Shown here one piece after another: positions 7,006 through 9,608 of a stretch of 9,608 bases of DNA (position 1 is its first letter; every line of letters begins with the position of its first letter). Source of the stretch: an uncultured Lachnospiraceae bacterium. GTDB lineage: Bacteria; Bacillota; Clostridia; Lachnospirales; Lachnospiraceae. The stretch is from assembly GCA_902783445.1 (NCBI GenBank), contig CACZQX010000288.1, forward strand, positions 1 to 9,608. Reading direction: 5' to 3'. Position numbers and translations under genes: made by a program. Below the pieces are notes generated by a model, which did not search any database, was not told where the DNA came from, and saw only the letters and a program-made list of their open reading frames with translations.

Positions 7006-7050
7006 GATTTTTTAAGATTTTAATAATTAAACTTTAACTCCCATTAAAAT

Positions 7051-7080
7051 ATTTTATACGTAAACCCCTTGATTAGTCAA
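7051..7080 (-). promoter_or_regulatory. Promoter of the aldA-ldh-malic enzyme operon
   Basis: On the minus strand there is a -35 TTGACT (7075-7080) and an overlapping -10 TATAAA/TAAAAT (7051-7058), with spacing of 16 or 18 nt depending on the hexamer taken. The start is expected near 7045, giving a leader of about 97 nt before the aldA ATG. Confidence 0.6.
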
Positions 7081-7082
7081 GG
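7067..7082. promoter_or_regulatory. Inverted repeat overlapping the aldA -35: candidate operator
   Basis: CCTTGA-N4-TCAAGG is a perfect 6-bp inverted repeat with a 4-nt centre that covers the whole -35 hexamer. A dimeric repressor bound here would block the promoter. The regulator is not encoded in the window. Confidence 0.4.
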
Positions 7083-7148
7083 ATAAACAACTAATTAAAA
7101 AAATTTTTCTTACATAAAAAATATTTGATTTTTCCTTATGATAATAAA

Positions 7149-7178
7149 TGTTAATTTAATTATTTAAAAAAATTAACA
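7149..7178. repeat. 9-bp inverted repeat upstream of the dut promoter
   Basis: TGTTAATTT (7149-7157) and AAATTAACA (7170-7178) are perfect complements separated by 12 bp. A further TGTTAACA palindrome (7193-7200) overlaps the dut -35. The shared TGTTAA core suggests a multi-site operator, but base composition makes chance plausible. Confidence 0.35.
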
Positions 7179-7194
7179 ATTCGTACAAGATATG

Positions 7195-7223
7195 TTAACA
7201 ATAAGCGGTTATTATGTTATTGT
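7195..7223 (+). promoter_or_regulatory. Promoter of dut
   Basis: -35 TTAACA (7195-7200), 17-nt spacer, -10 TATTGT (7218-7223) preceded by an extended -10 TG (7215-7216). Transcription would start near 7230, shortly before the AAGGGG ribosome binding site at 7244-7249. Confidence 0.5.
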
Positions 7224-7257
7224 ATTAGGATGCATTAGTTTCAAAGGGGTAAAGATT

Positions 7258-7701
7258 ATGAACGAAATGATTATCAATTTTAAAAAATTAAATGATAATG
7301 CTATTACGCCTACATATGGCACAGTCTTTAGTGCAGGCGCCGATTTGTATGCATGTATGAGTGAACCTGTAACTATAAATCCGGGAGAATCCGTTCTTAT
7401 TCACACGGGAATTGCTATGGAAATCCCTGTTGGTTTCGGTGGGTTTATTTATGCAAGAAGCGGACTTGCTACCAAAAAAGGTCTGGCTCCTTCCAATAAG
7501 GTTGGTGTAATAGATGCCGACTATCGCGGTGAAATTTTGGTTTCTTTATACAATCAGTCCGATACCTGTGCAACTGTTAAGCATGGCGAACGGATAGCAC
7601 AAATTGTTATTGCTCCTTTTGTTGCCGCAACTTTTAACCATGTTGATGAATTGAATGAAACCTGTCGGGGAAGCGGCGGTTTCGGCTCTACCGGTATTTA
7701 G
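7258..7701 (+). CDS. dut: dUTP diphosphatase (dUTPase)
   Basis: Hydrolyses dUTP to dUMP and diphosphate, keeping uracil out of DNA and supplying dUMP for thymidylate synthesis. With the start at 7258 the protein has 147 residues, typical of trimeric dUTPases, and all five family motifs are present: SAGADLYA (25-32), ARSGLA (66-71), GVIDADYRGE (83-92, catalytic Asp86), GERIAQIV (110-117) and RGSGGFGSTG (137-146). The start is chosen because AAGGGG lies 8 nt upstream of this ATG. An upstream in-frame ATG at 7192 would place the coding region over the promoter and add 22 residues with no family match. The gene stands alone, divergent from the aldA operon and convergent with rpsT. Confidence 0.97.
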   Translation: MNEMIINFKKLNDNAITPTYGTVFSAGADLYACMSEPVTINPGESVLIHTGIAMEIPVGFGGFIYARSGLATKKGLAPSNKVGVIDADYRGEILVSLYNQSDTCATVKHGERIAQIVIAPFVAATFNHVDELNETCRGSGGFGSTGI

Positions 7702-7724
7702 TTTATTTGATACTTAATATAAAA

Positions 7725-7758
7725 AAAATCGGCATTTACAACTGTAAATGCCGATTTT
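7725..7758. terminator. Bidirectional rho-independent terminator between dut and rpsT
   Basis: A perfect 15-bp stem (AAAATCGGCATTTAC with its complement) has a 4-nt loop. In the rpsT direction it continues into eight U residues. In the dut direction the U-run is shorter (four). It therefore serves both convergent genes and is stronger for rpsT. Confidence 0.93.
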
Positions 7759-7769
7759 AATGTTAAAAA

Positions 7770-8033
7770 TTAAGCAAGTTTGTTAACAGCCTGTGCAAGT
7801 CTTGAAACTTTTCTTGCTGCATTGTTTTTGTGATATACACCTTTTGTGCAAGCTTTTTCGATTTCAACTGTTGCATTTCTTAAAGCAGTTGCTGCTGCTT
7901 CCTTATCACCTGCAACGATTGCTGCGTCAACTTTTTTGATTGATGTTTTTACTTTAGATCTGATAGATTTGTTTCTAGCAGCTCTTTTCTCAGTTACTAA
8001 AATTCTTTTTTTAGCTGATTTAATATTTGCCAC
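7770..8033 (-). CDS. rpsT: 30S ribosomal protein S20
   Basis: Primary 16S rRNA-binding protein of the small subunit, 87 residues, lysine/arginine/alanine-rich helices. It begins MANIKSAKKRI, the hallmark S20 N-terminus, and carries KGVYHKNNAARKVSRLA near the C-terminus. The start is a GTG at 8031-8033 with GGAGGT (8041-8046) 7 nt upstream. An in-frame GTG three codons earlier overlaps that ribosome binding site and is not the start. The gene follows holA, as in many Firmicutes, but has its own strong promoter and a long leader, and ends at the shared terminator. S20 synthesis is autoregulated translationally in E. coli; the GTG start and folded leader are compatible with similar control here. 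Confidence 0.97.
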   Translation of the reverse strand: MANIKSAKKRILVTEKRAARNKSIRSKVKTSIKKVDAAIVAGDKEAAATALRNATVEIEKACTKGVYHKNNAARKVSRLAQAVNKLA

Positions 8034-8040
8034 TTGCGGC

Positions 8041-8147
8041 ACCTCCGAATAATAATCTATTTGTCATCCATGCAAATTAGAGAGTGAGCATTTCCGACAT
8101 AGAACATTTACATCTTTATGGATGCGGACTATCCAATGTAAAAACCA
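8041..8147 (-). promoter_or_regulatory. Structured 5' leader of rpsT, candidate autoregulatory element
   Basis: The transcript from about 8147 folds at once into a hairpin (8107-8142): TTTACAT (8136-8142 in complement) pairs with ATGTAAA, and TGGAT/ATCCA stacks inside it around a 7-nt loop AGTCCGC, with a 5-nt bulge on the 3' side. The 3' strand segment CATCCAT (complement of 8118-8124) can instead pair over 7 bp with ATGGATG (complement of 8065-8071), about 20 nt before the ribosome binding site. The two pairings are mutually exclusive. I do not recognise a named leader family. Confidence 0.45.
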
Positions 8148-8153
8148 TTTTAT

Positions 8154-8182
8154 AGTTTAACCTTTTGATATTTGCTTGTCAA
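8154..8182 (-). promoter_or_regulatory. Promoter of rpsT
   Basis: Consensus -35 TTGACA (8177-8182), 17-nt spacer, -10 TAAACT (8154-8159) on the minus strand. It lies between the holA stop and rpsT and gives a leader of about 114 nt. Confidence 0.8.
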
Positions 8183-8228
8183 TGATTTTTTTATTATTCT
8201 TACAATATTCCTATTTTTAAAATGATAC

Positions 8229-9248
8229 TCAGGATGTTTTCGAAGAATATTTAACAAGCAAGCTTTCAAGTCCCACCACTTCGTCTATTCTGCCGGTCTT
8301 TACTTTTTCTTCATAGTCGCAAAAGTCATTAAGAGCGGATTTAAGGGTTTTTTTACTGAAATTTTTTGTAAAAGGCAAATTTACCTTTACTCTTGCTTCT
8401 TTGATATTAAGCTTTCCCGCTATTTGTGCGGGACTTAAGCCGGACTCTTTGAGACAACTGATTTGGTAAATAATATTGAACTGATTGCTGAGCAGATATA
8501 AGATTCTCATGGGTTGCTCCCTCTCGGCAAGCAAATCGTTGAAAATCTTTAATACCTTCTTGACGTTTTTTTCCATCATATTGTTGGTAATGGCAAAAAC
8601 AACTGTATTTAAGTTTTTAACGCATAATTTGTCAATATCATCTTTTGTAATATCTTTTTTGTCATCCACGTATGCGCAAAGCTTATCAATCTCATTAATG
8701 AGATTTTCCATATTTGTACTTACGCATTCTATAAGATAATTGGCAATTGCGGGACTTATATTGCAGTTTTTTTCCGCAACTTTCATTTGAACCCATTTAC
8801 AAAGCACGCTTTCGTCCTGTGCATCCAATTTGCAAATATAGCCTTCTTTTTGAATGCGCTTAACCAGCCTGCTTCTTAAGTCCACATCCTCTTCAACGAA
8901 TACCAATACAACTTCTTCGATTTTCTTATCAAGAATTTTTTCAAGGGGATGCTCGCTTTTTTTATCTTTATCCGCGCCTTCATCATCCTTCTTCTTTGCC
9001 TTAAAAGCTTTGGAATTGTCAATAACAATCAGTCTTTTGTCTGCAAAAAACGGCATGGTTACCACCATATCTTCGAGTTCTTCGTAATTTAAATCGCCTT
9101 CAAAATACGAATAATTCATGCCGTCGTCTCCCACAATGGCATCTTTAAGTTTGTTTTTATATTGATTTTTAAGATATGCTTCTTCGCCGTAAAGCAGATA
9201 AATGCCTTCGAATGAAGAATTTTTAATATCTTCGTTGATTTTTTTCAT
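8229..9248 (-). CDS. holA: DNA polymerase III delta subunit (clamp loader)
   Basis: The delta subunit opens the beta sliding clamp within the clamp-loader complex. At 339 residues it has the usual length. The N-terminus shows GIYLLYGEEAYLKNQY (15-30); MPFFADKRLIVID (65-77) and DLRSRLVKRIQKEG (123-136) are further typical segments. As expected for delta, there is no functional Walker A P-loop. A very charged stretch, KAKKKDDEGADKDKKSEH (83-100), sits in the N-terminal domain. The weak GGG about 7 nt before the ATG suggests modest translation. It lies 67 bp after comEC and upstream of rpsT, the conserved Firmicute order. No terminator separates it from rpsT, so readthrough is likely. It ends with TGA, showing that TGA is a normal stop in this genome. 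Confidence 0.95.
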   Translation of the reverse strand: MKKINEDIKNSSFEGIYLLYGEEAYLKNQYKNKLKDAIVGDDGMNYSYFEGDLNYEELEDMVVTMPFFADKRLIVIDNSKAFKAKKKDDEGADKDKKSEHPLEKILDKKIEEVVLVFVEEDVDLRSRLVKRIQKEGYICKLDAQDESVLCKWVQMKVAEKNCNISPAIANYLIECVSTNMENLINEIDKLCAYVDDKKDITKDDIDKLCVKNLNTVVFAITNNMMEKNVKKVLKIFNDLLAEREQPMRILYLLSNQFNIIYQISCLKESGLSPAQIAGKLNIKEARVKVNLPFTKNFSKKTLKSALNDFCDYEEKVKTGRIDEVVGLESLLVKYSSKTS

Positions 9249-9315
9249 ATACTTACCCGATTAATTAAAATTAGATGATTATCGATTAAAATATCAATAA
9301 ACAACTATATAAATT

Positions 9316-9608
9316 CTAATTGTATTGGCTTTCATTGTCAATCAAATAAGGTTTAATATTATAGCTCTTTCCGTCCGTTTCAAGAACTATTGCACCGCTT
9401 TTGTTTGTTGTATAAATCTTTGCATCCATATTTTCCAACCTTTCGAGAGTTTCTTTGTGAGGATGTCCGTATCTATTGTTTACTCCGGCGGAAATCACGG
9501 CCGTATCCGGATTTACAGCCGCCAAAAACTCCTTTGTGGATGAATTTTTAGAGCCATGATGCCCCACTTTCAGCACCTCGTATTTATCTTTATCAAGACC
9601 CGCCTTAA
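9316..9608 (-). CDS. comEC: ComEC/Rec2-type competence protein, C-terminal metallo-beta-lactamase part (5' end outside window)
   Basis: The frame is open to the right edge, so only the last 97 or so residues are here. It reads KAGLDKDKYEVLKVGHHGS followed by KNSSTKEFLAAVNPDTAVISAG and NNRYGHPHKETLERL, the end of the metallo-beta-lactamase domain at the C-terminus of ComEC, the membrane channel that takes single-stranded DNA into the cell. Key residues are the HHGS histidines and the final YGHPH. No membrane segment is visible because the channel region lies outside the window. The position just before holA supports ComEC. A stand-alone MBL hydrolase cannot be excluded from this fragment alone. 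Confidence 0.88.
   Translation of the reverse strand, partial: KAGLDKDKYEVLKVGHHGSKNSSTKEFLAAVNPDTAVISAGVNNRYGHPHKETLERLENMDAKIYTTNKSGAIVLETDGKSYNIKPYLIDNESQYN

Larger units (their letters stand above)
6948..7257. promoter_or_regulatory. AT-rich divergent intergenic region between the aldA operon and dut
   Basis: This 310-bp gene-free stretch is strongly AT-rich. It holds the aldA operon promoter with an inverted repeat over its -35, a leader with TTGTAA repeats just before the aldA ribosome binding site, a 9-bp inverted repeat (7149-7157 with 7170-7178), and the dut promoter. I see no coding potential, tRNA or known riboswitch fold. Confidence 0.7.

Noticed and set aside
7192..7257. Longer dut N-terminus from the ATG at 7192
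   Set aside because: It would overlap the promoter, lacks a ribosome binding site, and adds residues absent from the family.
8034..8042. rpsT start at the GTG at 8040-8042
   Set aside because: That codon overlaps the Shine-Dalgarno sequence. The GTG at 8031-8033 gives the standard MANIKSAKKR start with 7-nt spacing.
9249..9315. Separate holA promoter (TTGTTT, GATAAT) in the comEC-holA gap
   Set aside because: The spacing is only 15 nt and the -35 is poor. Co-transcription with comEC is the simpler reading.

Overview
The window reads as a chromosomal segment from a low-GC Gram-positive anaerobe, most likely a Clostridia or Lachnospiraceae-type Firmicute. This rests on the AT-rich intergenic DNA, strong AGGAGG-type ribosome binding sites, TTGACA/TATAAT-type promoters, the comEC-holA-rpsT order typical of Firmicutes, and the GGGtGRT protein next to a NifU-like scaffold. 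Species cannot be named from the sequence. All genes lie on the minus strand except dut. I see no mobile elements, tRNA or rRNA genes, or CRISPR arrays.

Reading leftward along the minus strand from the right edge: the C-terminal end of comEC (DNA-uptake channel, metallo-beta-lactamase domain), holA (clamp-loader delta subunit), and rpsT (ribosomal protein S20, GTG start). rpsT has its own strong promoter and a structured leader of about 114 nt. A bidirectional terminator separates rpsT from the convergent dut (dUTPase), the only plus-strand gene.

A 310-bp AT-rich divergent region separates dut from a three-gene catabolic operon. The operon holds an AldA-type lactaldehyde/glycolaldehyde dehydrogenase, an Ldh_2-family malate/lactate-type dehydrogenase, and a short NAD(P)-malic enzyme. 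Together these could oxidise a hydroxyaldehyde to a hydroxyacid and deliver pyruvate, though the substrates are inferred. The aldA frame is broken by one in-frame TGA that replaces the second glycine of the ELGGK motif. The frame is otherwise intact on both sides.

Further left is a separate two-gene operon with its own promoter: a NifU/IscU-like scaffold homologue followed after 14 nt by a GGGtGRT-family protein of unknown function. It ends at a clear hairpin terminator. The left edge carries a nearly complete apbE-type FAD:protein FMN transferase lipoprotein with its own promoter and an unusual Ser/Asn/Asp-rich insert.

The observations most worth a second look are the aldA TGA, the uncharacterised scaffold/GGGtGRT pair, and two mutually exclusive pairings in the rpsT leader.
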